Shown in pieces: positions 25,472 through 35,770 of a DNA stretch of 64,000 nucleotides. The DNA lies in the NCBI GenBank assembly GCA_018873245.2, contig JAEMBT020000008.1, positions 8,276,238 to 8,340,237 on the forward strand. The letters run 5' to 3'. Numbering within the stretch: position 1 is the stretch's first letter; the number at the start of each line of letters is the position of its first letter. Below the pieces are notes generated by a model. That model saw only the letters and a list, made by a program, of their open reading frames with translations, did no database searches and was not told the origin of the DNA. The position numbers and the translations under genes were made by a program. The DNA is from Archegozetes longisetosus. Its lineage: Eukaryota > Arthropoda > Arachnida > Sarcoptiformes > Trhypochthoniidae.

Positions 25472-25982
25472 TAGGGTGATCACCTCTGGCTTGACTCATG
25501 ACGGGACAAAAATATCAAAGGGGGGACCCTTACATTTTTAAAAAGAAAAATGCCTCATTTATTAGTCATCACAAATATTTAGGTGTCAAACAATACTTTC
25601 TAATATTAAAACGTTGAAAATTATTAGTCATGGTTGATTTCAAAAGTACATTCTTCCTTGTAAATGGCATCTTTCAAAGGTTATTCAAAGTAAAAAATAC
25701 TGGTTTATATCAGATACGTCAAGGCAGAAAAGATTGATTCATTAACTTTTGATTTTAAACCATAGGTGCTCAAAACATTGAACTGGATTTCTTAATCCCT
25801 TATCATTTGTAAAATAAATTCAATGTTTGAGAAATATTTTCTAAGCATATTTTTCAAAATGAAAATTGAAAAACGGGACAACTAATTGTCCCGTCGAGAG
25901 TTTTTGGTCTGATGGGATTTCTGTATTTTATCTTTAAACAGACAGGACTGTCCGGTCAAAAACGGGACGGGTGGTCACCCTA
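25472..25982. mobile_element. hAT-type MITE, family 1
   Basis: The ends TAGGGTGATCACC and GGTGGTCACCCTA are inverted. The 8-bp flanks CTCATAAG (25464-25471) and CTCATAAA (25983-25990) match at 7 of 8. Both subterminal regions carry ACGGGACA/ CGGGACGG motifs in inverted order. 511 bp, non-coding. Same end type as 4396-4891. Confidence 0.85.
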
Positions 25983-25990
25983 CTCATAAA

Positions 25991-26207
25991 GGTTTACAAA
26001 GATGTAATACACTTCCCCATATACAGCAATATTTGCCGCTTTGGGCTTATAACTTTTAAACCTATGGACCGATTTTAATGTGACCAGCAAGACTATTGCT
26101 CAGCTTGACGAGAGCTTTCGATTGATATATAATATGATATGTTTCACAAGGTGCCATCTCCCCATAGGATCTCCGGACAACCTCTTTGCCTCAGCGAATG
26201 ATTTCAA

Positions 26208-26246
<39 letters not shown>

Positions 26247-27617
26247 GATACCTAAAACCTTTGAAGCGTCCCATTACCTTGTGAGAAAAAAATTTCTGCA
26301 AATTATAATTTCTTTTATTTACTAAAAAGCCTATTCTAAAATTACTGGTAAAAAGCTTGGAAGTGTTTTATTCACTACATAATGATTTTATAGATAGAAA
26401 AAAATGTTAATTTATTTTGACATACTAATTCGAGAAAATTTCAAAATTTGACCTACTCTTTCTATGGTTAGTCAAGCCCGGACCATCCATAAATTTTTCA
26501 GCTAGATTGACACTGAAATACAGATTTTCATCAGGTGTGGTGAATGTTTTGTATTTGTTGAATTTGATTTCTCCACTTTAAGCAATCTGACATTATGGTC
26601 GGCCATCCTATAATTACGAATTTAGAATTGACTTCAATAAACTATATCTATAAAACGTTAATGATTTTTTGTACATTATGAACCTATTTATGATGTGACT
26701 GAAAATTGCAATAAAATTGCATTAAATATAGACGATTGTTAATTAAAAAGATTTCACATATCGCAGAGTTCTGAATTTTCAGGAACCCAGTTCAAAAATA
26801 TGTATATTCAATACTTCAATTGAATCATCCGAGTTTGATTTACGACTAGTAGAGAAGAAGCTTAAGCTTATAAGATTTCCTGCGTCAAGTTTGAAATGAA
26901 GATCTTAATGATAAAATAATCTTTGCTCATACTTTCTCATCGAATAATGTTTATAACTTAAGCAATCTCAATATGTACTGAATAATATTCTATCAGAAAA
27001 TACTTATATAATGAATTTTGAACATGTGACTTTTAATACCTGAATTATGAAGTCAAAGCTCTACTTGCTGTTATTGAGGCATTGTCATAGTGTTGATATC
27101 AACTTTTATCATCAAATAATGAAACTCATTGCAATAAAAGCAAACAAATATTCTAAAGCAATTGATATTCAGCATTAGCTCAGCTTAAACTGCTTGAAAT
27201 TTCAAACCAGATTTAGGCTTGAAATGTGAATTTTTTTTAGTTAAGATGATTGATTTCCCTAAAACTACGCATTTATAAAAAAATTGAGATATTCGAATTT
27301 CCGTGATCTGCATTTCAATCTCACTTTCAGCCTTTCTCAGAGATTTAGGTTAAGGCGCAAAGCGCAGCCTGATAAAAAAGCCTGCTGGTCAAGCTCAACA
27401 TCTAAGGAAGGATATTAAACTTCAAGTCCAGCTAAAGCGAAGCAGCACGATAAATTTTGTTGAAAATAACTTTATCCTTCTATCACAAGATTTGCTGCTT
27501 TGTCATAGATTATTCTTAAAATTACTTAGATGAGCTTATTTAACTAAATGTTGAAACGCTTTAATTAAAGCATTTTCGTGTAAATACTTACATATTAGCG
27601 TATATGCTAACGCATCA
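25991..27617. other. Gene-free stretch with a TA microsatellite
   Basis: It includes an uninterrupted TA run of about 30 bp at 26212-26243. The segment 26030-26130 is a degenerate direct copy of about 25360-25450 (ATAACTTTTAA...GACTATTGCTCAGCTTGA). No gene was seen. Confidence 0.5.
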
Positions 27618-28589
27618 ATGGACTAAGTATCATTAATTTAAGCTATATTTGAAGGGCTGAACACGAGGTTTGGGTCACAATTTCAGATAAAAAGTTAGAC
27701 ATATAAAAGCTTTGCTCAAGTTCTGTGTACATACTATGCATAAGGCAAGTTCCACGGTCCCATAGAACTCGGCTCCAAATATGGGTTCATTTAACACTCC
27801 TTATATTAATTGATAAGCTTAAAATAATATATGATTCCGTTTGTGACCCTGATCTCTGACCTCTCTTAACGATTCTAAAGATTTTTTTAAAAATTTAAGT
27901 ATTTTTACTAGAAATCATTGAAGATTCCCAAGAAATTTTTCAGTAAGACGTTTATCATGATTCAAAAATAACTCTACCGAACAACTATTTTACAAGTTTA
28001 TTGTACTGGATTTCATAGCGGAAATAAATTTTCAAAAATTCTCTTAGACATAGCATCCCAAGGGACTCAGCTCAAAAGTTAGAGGATAAGTTTTACATTC
28101 TTATGATCTTAATTTTTTCAAGCATTATTCTGGGTCATTTGGGCGCCATATCTAAGAGAATTTTTGAAAATTTATTCCTACTACAAAATCCAGTACAATA
28201 AACTTGTAAAGTATTTTTCTGGCAGAGTAATATTTGAATCTTAATAAAACTAACAATTAGTGAAAATTTTCTTAAAAATCTTCAACAGTTTTCTAGTAAT
28301 GAAACTATAAATTTTTTTGAAAATCTCTATCATCATTAGGAGAGATCAGATATCAAGCTCATGAGTGAAATCATATATTATTTTCAGCTTATCAATTAAT
28401 ATAAGGAGTGCTAAATGAACACATATTTGGGGCCGAGTTCTATGGGGCCGCGGAACTCTCCTTATGCATAATGTGTGCACCAAACTTGAGCAAGGCTTTT
28501 ATATGTCTAACTTTTGACCTGAAGTTGTGACTCATAACCTCGTGTTCAGCCTTTCAAATATAGCTTAAATTAAGGATAATTAGTCCACT
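27618..28589. repeat. Long hairpin (foldback) of about 970 bp
   Basis: Left arm landmarks, such as TGGACTAA, AAGCTATATTTGAAG, GGCTGAACACGAGG, CATAGAACTCGGC and TTATATTAATTGATAAGC, recur as reverse complements in the right arm in mirror order, ending TTAGTCCA. Arms are about 450 bp and the loop (about 28070-28145) is small. No ORF. A transcript of this would fold into a long double-stranded RNA. Confidence 0.85.
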
Positions 28590-29191
28590 TATATGTTTCA
28601 TAAAACAAAATGCTGAAATTTTTGTGTAAGTTTTTAAACTTTCCTTGTTATTTGATATCTGTAATATCGCTTGTTCAATGCCCTGAAACAATGAAATGCT
28701 TGAATATCATAGCAAAAATCGATAAACATAGTTATAATTGGTAAAGCAATCGCATTTCCCCACACGCAGTATTTTGCATCTGAAACAATATTTATTTTCA
28801 GCTCAGACAGATAAGTTGAACAAACTTATAAAAATCTATAAAAATTAACTGTGATATGAATTTCAAATATATTGTTACATTTATTTTGTTACATCAGAAT
28901 CGAGTAGAATATAAAACTCTAAGAAAATAGTATTGAGGCGAATCACACATTGAGTTATTGTTTTAGATCATATTCTCTAATTTCAAATCTCATTCATCAC
29001 AGCTACACTCAAACCTGAAGTTCAGCATAACTCACAATTGAGTAGATAATCAGTAACAGTATATAAAAGGCTTAAATACATTAAAGCAATATTCAGTTAT
29101 ATGTCAGTTAAGCAGCAACTGTAGCTCAGCCACATTAATTATTAACTAAATCACTAGTCAGATATTTTATGATTGTTGCTGTTGCCACCAA
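28590..29191. other. Gene-free stretch left of the Mutator-like element
   Basis: AT-rich, nothing recognised. The sequence just before 29192 and just after 31737 would have been contiguous before the insertion. Confidence 0.3.
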
Positions 29192-29558
29192 GTGGTGATG
29201 GTTCACCGACAAATGTTCGCGGACAAATGTTTGCAAGTGAAAAGTTCACAAGTAAAAATGTTCGCACGACAAATTTTCGCGGGCAAAAGCTCGCATTGTT
29301 CGTAAGTAAAATATGAGACACAGAATATGATATTTACATAAGTTTTATCTCAAACAATATAATAAGATACAACTCGATAGGTTGCCAAAAATTTGAAATT
29401 ATAAAATGGATATATACATAACTAAACTTATAAACTAATGTTATGAGCAATTCCTCACAAGTAATCCAATACATTAATATTGCCGTATTCTCCAACAATA
29501 TTGTGAATACGTTTAGCACAGTCACGATAAATCTTTTTTCCTGGAGGTGGAGGTTGGC

Positions 29559-29609
29559 CTGAAAATATTTGAGAATGAAATTATCAATATAGAGAAAGTG
29601 GATATTTAC
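29559..29609 (-). other. Intron 2 of the MULE transposase
   Basis: Minus-strand donor GCAG|GTAAATAT and acceptor ATTTTCAG|GCCAAC. Removing 51 nt joins QYIAG to QPPPPGKK in frame and gives the usual MULE C-terminus. Confidence 0.8.
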
Positions 29610-30507
29610 CTGCAATATATTGTTCGATCTTCATTTCATTCAAACTTTGTTCCTTTTTTAATCCATTAATAAACTTCCAAATTGATGGATGATTTGCACC
29701 TAAAAGCTGATTGAATTCCAGATGCCATCCTTCTACAGCATTATTAGTTTTAGGCAAGCCATCTCTAACTGCATTGCAACAATTCCATAAACTGCTTAAA
29801 CGGATGAGTCCGCCGTTGATTTCTTCTATTTAAGCGCCCAACCCAAACGTCTTCAAAGTAGTCGACAACAGGTTCAAGAAGCGCTTCGTTATCAGTGTAA
29901 TATTGAGAGTTAACGAGGAATTCAAAAGAAGATACAACATCTATATCAGGGACAAAAGCCAGCGCTGATAGATGACGAATCTGTAAAGCAAAATCTGCAT
30001 CATTAGTGTATCTTTCTTGTAAGCCTTCAACTTCTTGAATTCGTTGCCATATGCATTGACAGAGATGAAAGGAGCAACCGCGTTGAGTTGTATTCGGAAA
30101 AACTGAATGCAAGGCGTGGATGGCAGCTTTTTTGCGAAATCGGTCATCACAGAGACTGGATTCAGTTCTTTTAGTTTTCAGTGCGCTAAAAGCACGAGTA
30201 TAAGAAGCTTCTGTTTTGTTTGGCATCAATATAAACACAGTAGGTATAACGCTGTTGTATTTGACAACATGAATAGTATACACTTGAAAAAGGGGAGGAG
30301 CTGCTTTAAAGGTGCCATCAGCAAACTAATGATTACAATGAGCCATAAGATCCAAACTTTTTTGAGTTGAGAAAAGTAAGATGCGATCGTTACATTGACC
30401 ACTATCGAAAAATGGAAACTGTTCACCTGTGTATAACAAAGTGTAAGTTTGCTGATTTTACAGAGAGCGCCACAATTCTTCCGTGCTCACCCGGGGTTTC
30501 AGTTGCG

Positions 30508-30735
30508 TCCTGTAGGTCATTTGAATTTAAAATGGTCACCAATTGCATCCTGTAGGTCATTTGAATTTAAAATGGTCACCAATTGCATCCCGTAGGTCAT
30601 CTGAGTTGATAATGGTCACCAATTGCATCCCGAAGGTAATCTGGATTGAAAATGGCTATCTGTTACCTTCCGTAAATCATCTAATATGGAATTGCCATCG
30701 GTTGCTTTCAGTTGGTCAATTGGACTTGAAGTAGT
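30508..30735. repeat. 40-bp minisatellite
   Basis: The unit begins GTAGGTCATTTGAATTTAAA and continues ATGGTCACCAATTGCATCC. About 5 copies; the first two are nearly identical and the later ones drift. A related scrap (ATGGCAACCAATTCCATCCT) occurs at 38480-38500 in the 38.2-kb foldback. Confidence 0.85.
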
Positions 30736-30765
30736 CATCGCATACATTCTGCGATCAATTGAGAA

Positions 30766-30862
30766 GTGTAGGAGAATTGTGCGTAGAAGAATTGTACGTG
30801 GAAGAATTGTGCGTGAAAGAATTGCATGTGGAATAATTATACGTGTAAGAATTGTGGTAGAC
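30766..30862. repeat. 15-bp minisatellite
   Basis: Unit GAAGAATTGTGCGTG, about 6 imperfect tandem copies, inside intron 1 of the MULE transposase. Confidence 0.85.
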
Positions 30863-31737
30863 TTGATTTTACCTTTGTGTGTCCTTTTATATTCTTTTGG
30901 TAAATCCAGTTCTAACAAGTTAGTGGGATTAGGCAATGGAGCATTCACTTCTTTTCTTGCTCTTTGAATTCTTCTTTTTAAAGCAGAAACTGATGGCATT
31001 TGAGCAATGCTGACAACAGATAATCCAACGCTCGCTGCAGCGATAATTTGATGAGGAGCATCTTGAGTTTCAATAGCACGTGCAACAATTTTTTCAGTTC
31101 GCTTTTGCAGCATCTGAAACATGATTATGGCTCATAATTTTGACTACGCAGTCATCTAAAGTATGACAACGACCCTTGCATTTATATTCACGATACTCTT
31201 TACATCTCCATATTATTTTGTCAGATTGAACTCTTTCTCGATTATATGTAAATCTTTTATATAATAATACTTTTCCAATGATTTCGAGTGGCATCTTTAT
31301 GTAGAATGTAAACTTAAGATATAACATAATTAAAAAATAAGACCTTACCTTTATTAATTTGATCTAAATTATTGAGAATATCAATTATGTTGTAATAGAA
31401 ATATAAGAGGATTACAGATTGATAAATCACAAAATTAATGAATCACAGACTAACAGATCACCAAATTAAAATAAGCGCAAAAATATTTACAAAACATGTG
31501 ATAAACACGTGTAACATTAATAGGGATCTCTTATAAATTATGAAAAATAATTGAATTACCAGTATTCTTAATCAATAAATATTTAGCCAAGGAACTTATG
31601 TCCATGAACTTATATCGTGCGAAAATTTGTCTGCGAACTTTTTTACTCGCTTACATTTTACATGCGGAAAATTGTCCGCGAACCTTTGCCATGCGAACCT
31701 TTATCCGCGAACTTTTGTCGCGACACGAGTGGTGATG

Positions 31738-32940
31738 AATCTCACAGTACCTCCGAGGCTTCGAGAAACTCGATGACGCATCCGGGTGCTCTCCACAGGG
31801 AGAGGAGGATGATTGGTGAATGTGGTGAAGGGATGTAAGGGAAATACATTAGCAGAAATTTTTTTGTGGGTTCAGATTGGGAGTGGCAGAAGCGACATTT
31901 ATCGTTGTTGCTTTTTCATGCTATTGAGATAATCATGGAGGAAGGGGAATAGCTTGAGCGGAGCTGGAAGAAGGTGGTACGAGCTCTACAGGAGTGGGAG
32001 AGTTCTGTGGTACTTGTTTCAGGTGGTGAGTATCTGGGAGTTTTATTCGGAGAAAGAAAGTTTATGCTGGCGCGGGTGAAGTTTGTGTGGATGGAGTACT
32101 TTAGTATGAGAGGGTTGTAATCGAGCGAAAGGATGTTTTCATATTTCGTGGAGGAGAGTATGGGGGGGGGTTAAGTAGTGAAGGGAGTGTGAGGGGTCGA
32201 TAAGTTTAGCAAAGAACTTGGAACTATGTGTTACAGAGCACTAAACGGCTCTGTATTACTATATAGCAGTGTATTGCTATATAGTATTATAGAGTTAGAG
32301 TTAGCATTAGAGTTAGCATTAGAGTTAGTGTTAGAGCTGGCGTTAGAGTTAGCGTTAATATTAGATATTATATGTATTAGATATGTATTTGCATTATAAG
32401 TCTGTATGTATGTAAGTTTGTGTGTAGTATGGGCCCCAAATGAGGGGTCACGCTTCATAAACTTAATGTTTGTTTTGTTTTATTTTAAAGTTTAAAGGAG
32501 AAAAAGAGAAAAAGTATAGAGAGTTGGAAGAAAAAGTTAGTTATATTTTAGATACGAGTTAGTTATGTTTTAGGTATGGGAGAGTTTGGACGTGAAGAGA
32601 ACAAGTATGCACACTATAGATGTATTGAGTTATTATTTGTTTATTAGTTTTTATTTGAAAATTTTTGACATTTTGTATTTTATCAATTTGTCAAAACTTA
32701 TTTCATATCAATAAATATAATATTTTATGTGTATTGGTGTTTATAACTGCGTTTTATCAGAATAACTGTTATTGTTTACAATACAGTTATAGAAGTCCAG
32801 TCCTATAGCAACAGTATGTCCAGTAACCGTAACATATGCATATCCATGAGATTTTAAAGGAAGGATTTTGGTTTCGTGGCGGAAGTAAGAGAATTAGAAC
32901 AGCTTATAAATCTTATTCTAGCAATGTAACATGCCCAGGT
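31738..32940. other. Unassigned stretch, locally GC-richer, with a 12-bp tandem repeat
   Basis: 31738-32220 is G-rich on the plus strand (GAAGGGG, GGTGGTGAG motifs) and unlike its surroundings. 32285-32365 holds about 6 copies of GTTAGAGTTAGC. The part around 32630-32830, with an AATAAA-like region and CAATACAGTTATAGAAG, could be part of an LTR, but no second LTR or gag/pol reading was found. Confidence 0.4.
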
Positions 32941-33542
32941 GTCTGACTCTAATTTTTATGAAATTTTAACCATCAATAATACTCATGAAGTAATGACTTT
33001 TGGCGAAAGAATTAGAGGCTGTAACTCACTGGTTCGGGGGTAGTGGCCTCAGGAAACCACAATGGTCAGTGGCCAAAAACACACCAGATCGGGCCGAGCG
33101 AGGTATCAATCGAAAGAACTTATCAAACTGATTAATGATTCAATGGGTCAAAAAGTCCGGTGACGACTAGTTTAGGACATAGGTCATTTATACAAGACTT
33201 TTGTTGTCGTCCGTTCTTCCTCTAACTCAACTCAACATTTAAACCGATATAAGACAAGCAATTTTATTGCATATTACAAATATAAATACATTTTAATGTG
33301 CTATGTCCTAAACTAGTCGTCATCGGACTTTTTGACCCATTGAAATATCAATCAGTTTGATGAGTTCTTTCGATTGATACCTCACTTGGCCTGATCAGGT
33401 GTGTTTTTGGCCACTGGCCATTGAGGGTTCCCGAGGCCACTATCCCCGAACCAGTGAGTTACAGCCTCTAATTCTTTCGCCAAAAGTCATTTCTTCATGA
33501 GGACTATTGATGGTTAAAATTTCATAAAAATCTAAGTCTGAC
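32941..33542. repeat. Palindromic element of about 600 bp
   Basis: Left arm landmarks GTCTGACTCTAATTTTTATG, TTTTGGCGAAAGAATTAGAG, CACTGGTTCGGGG and GACGACTAGTTTAGGACAT reappear as reverse complements in mirror order, ending AATCTAAGTCTGAC. Arms are about 240 bp and the loop lies at about 33185-33295. It directly abuts the next palindrome at 33544. Confidence 0.85.
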
Positions 33543-33543
33543 G

Positions 33544-35505
33544 GTTGAACTAGACTTTACGTGGCCAGAGATTTTCGACATATGCTTTGTATATAAATAA
33601 TCTATAACAAACTGATTTCAAATATATATTTTTTATTCACCGCAAATGACCAAAACACCGGTAAAAAAATCCCCGAAAAGCCGACTAAACTTTAAGTGAC
33701 CAGAGATTTTCCACATAACCTTTATATATATAAATAAACTACAAGTCAAGCTGATTTCAAATATATAAATTTTACTCACCGCAAATGATCAGAACACCGG
33801 TAAAAAAAATCCCGAAAAATCGACTAGATTTTACGTGGGCAAAGAATTCAAACATGAATTTTATATACAAATAATCTATAGCTTAAGCTGATTTCAGATA
33901 TATAAGTTTTATTCACCGCAAACGACCAGGACATCGGTAAAAAAAATCCCGAAAAATCGACTAGACTTTACGTGGCCAGAGAATCCATAGATAAATTTCA
34001 TATACAAATAATCTATAACTCATACAGAGTTCAACTATGTAAATTTTATTCACCGCAAATGACCAGAACATCAATAAAAAAAATTCCCGAAAATTCGACT
34101 AGAATTAACGTGGCCAGAGATTTTCGACATAAGCTTTTTATACTAGTATAAAGAAACTAGAACTCAAGCTGAGTTCAAATATGCAAATTTCATTTGCCGC
34201 AAATGATTAGAACATTGGTAAAAAAAATTCCGAATAATCTAGTATATAGAAAATTACCGTAAGATAAATTTATGGAATCACGTTTCAACTCAAACCAAGC
34301 CATATGTGAAATTCAACGCTTAATATAGATTAATACTGCTATTGTGAGTAATAAATTATTAATTGACTTTTAAAACCCCTATAATAGTTGTTATTATTGA
34401 GATGTTATTTTTGCTGGCTTATTTTAGCTGGGTTACTTTGACCCGACACCGAGAATTTCCAATCAGCTTTTAACATGCTAAGCCAAACCGCTTGTCTTAT
34501 TGAACCAAATGAGCATCGTCTGAGCGATTCTCAGTGCATCTCATATTGCGCTTCCAATAACACATTTAGGCCTGACGGTACGTTCATTAGCCAAGATCTT
34601 TAACTTAGTTTATATTTATAAGCTATATTCCGCCATTACCGCAAGAAAACGGTTCCCGGATCTTGTGATCGTGAAACTATACAGATCTAGTTTTGCACTT
34701 TACATTATTAACGCTACGTCATTTCATATTTTTTTGTCTTTGTCAAGACCTTATTCAAAATATATATGTTTACGAGGTACTATTTTAGACAAAGGTCCCG
34801 TAGGATCTTGGTTCTCTCATTTTTTCAATATTTTTTAATTTTTTGAAGTTTCATCAAAACATATTATCAGAACAGTGAAATTCTGCTGCTTTCAATCGGT
34901 TTGAGTTGAAACTTGATTCCATAAATTTATCTTACGGTAATTTTCTATATACTAGATTATTCGGAATTTTTTTTACCAATGTTCTAATCATTTGCGGCAA
35001 ATGAAATTTGCATATTTGAACTCAGCTTGAGTTCTAGTTTCTTTATATAAAAAGCTTATGTCGAAAATCTGTGGCCACGTAAAGTCTAGTCGAATTTTCG
35101 GGAATTTTTTTATTGATGTTCTGGTCATTTGCGGTGAATAAAATTTACATAGTTGAACTCTGTATGAGTTATAGATTATTTGTATATGAAATTTATCTAT
35201 GGATTCTCTGGCCACGTAAAGTCCAGTCGAATTTTCGGAAATTTTTTTACTGATGTTCTAGTCATTTGCGGTGAATAAAACTTATATGTCTGAAGTCAGC
35301 CTAAGCTATAGTCTATTTATATACAGAGTTTATGTCGAAAATCTCTGGCCACGTTGTCTAGCCGATTTTTTCTGGAATATTTTTACCAATGTTCTGATCA
35401 TTTGCGGTGAATAAAACTTATATGTCTGAAGTCAGCTTAAGCTATAGATTATTTATATACAAAGTTTATGTCGAAAATCTCTGGCTACGTAAAGTCTAGT
35501 TCAAC
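33544..35505. repeat. Foldback element with tandem-repeat arms (FB-like)
   Basis: The ends GTTGAACTAGACTTTACGTG and TACGTAAAGTCTAGTTCAAC are inverted. The left arm has about five tandem units of 131-140 bp (starts near 33548, 33684, 33820, 33958, 34098), each with GACTTTACGTGGCCAGAG and CACCGCAAATGACCAGAACA. The right arm has about four inverted units (to 35505). The middle, about 34240-34940, includes its own inverted border ATCTAGTATATAGAAAATTA and a less symmetric core. Drosophila FB elements share the design of inverted arms made of tandem repeats. No transposase was found. The 75-codon ORF at 34988 is arm sequence. Confidence 0.85.
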
Positions 35506-35770
35506 CAAATATTTGCCTCAACACATCGTTAAATCTGATGAGAATATTGATGATGTAATTGTGCAATTTGCAACTCTGAGTAAGAGATAGATAGATTCGG
35601 GAAGATGAATATATGAATGTAGAGAAAACAATAAGTATATCCCAATACTTGTTCGATGTCATGTTTGATTAAGAATGTGAATCGAAAAATGTCTTTCGTG
35701 GTATTAGAGAAATAAAATTTTTTACCATATCATTTTTATGCAATATTTCTCAAATTCAATTAATATGTAT

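Larger units (their letters stand above)
30427..30872 (-). other. Intron 1 of the MULE transposase, filled with minisatellites
   Basis: Minus-strand donor CACAAAG|GTAAAATC and acceptor TATACACAG|GTGAACAG. Removal of 446 nt joins KRTHKG to EQFPFFDSG in frame, as expected in this family. Two minisatellites lie inside the intron, so they do not interrupt coding sequence. Confidence 0.75.
29455..31294 (-). pseudogene. MULE transposase with N-terminal FLYWCH zinc finger
   Basis: Transposase of the 29201-31728 element. From the ATG near 31294 (MPLEIIGK) comes a FLYWCH finger: FTYNRERVQSDKIIWRC, YKCKGRCHT, SHNHVSDAA. A frameshift near 31105 leads into a linker (IQRARKEVNAPLPNPTNLLE). Exon 2 holds DSGQCNDRIL, the first catalytic Asp in ADGTFKAAPPLF, the second in MTDFAKK (a one-base shift near 30130 disturbs it), the CxxH motif GCSFHLCQ, LSALAFVP and TNNAVEGWHLEFN. 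Exon 3 reads KKIYRDCAKRIHNIVGEYG and stops at 29457-29455. Two introns fit in frame (30427-30872 and 29559-29609). A TAG at 30328-30326 replaces the usual Trp before ADGTFK. The element is therefore recently dead or nearly so, with few lesions. Confidence 0.85.
29201..31728. mobile_element. Mutator-like element (FLYWCH-MULE)
   Basis: The flanks carry a direct 9-bp repeat GTGGTGATG (29192-29200 and 31729-31737; 10 bp if the preceding A is counted), the target-duplication length of Mutator elements. Both ends contain tandem TTCGCGGACAAA-like words in inverted orientation. The interior encodes a FLYWCH finger and MULE transposase on the minus strand. 2528 bp, so an essentially complete copy. Confidence 0.88.

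Noticed and set aside
30427..30872. Minisatellites read as a low-complexity insertion in the MULE protein
   Set aside because: Donor and acceptor sites remove the whole segment and restore the family's KGE...DSG reading, so it is an intron.
32285..32365. GTTAGAGTTAGC repeats as interstitial telomere sequence
   Set aside because: The unit is 12 bp and not the arthropod TTAGG repeat, and the copies are few and imperfect.
31738..32940. Solo LTR of a retrotransposon
   Set aside because: A polyadenylation-like end was suspected near 32700, but no matching second LTR, TG...CA borders or gag/pol reading could be shown.
34988..35215. 75-codon ORF in the foldback element
   Set aside because: It lies in the tandem-repeat arm and is a by-product of the repeat.
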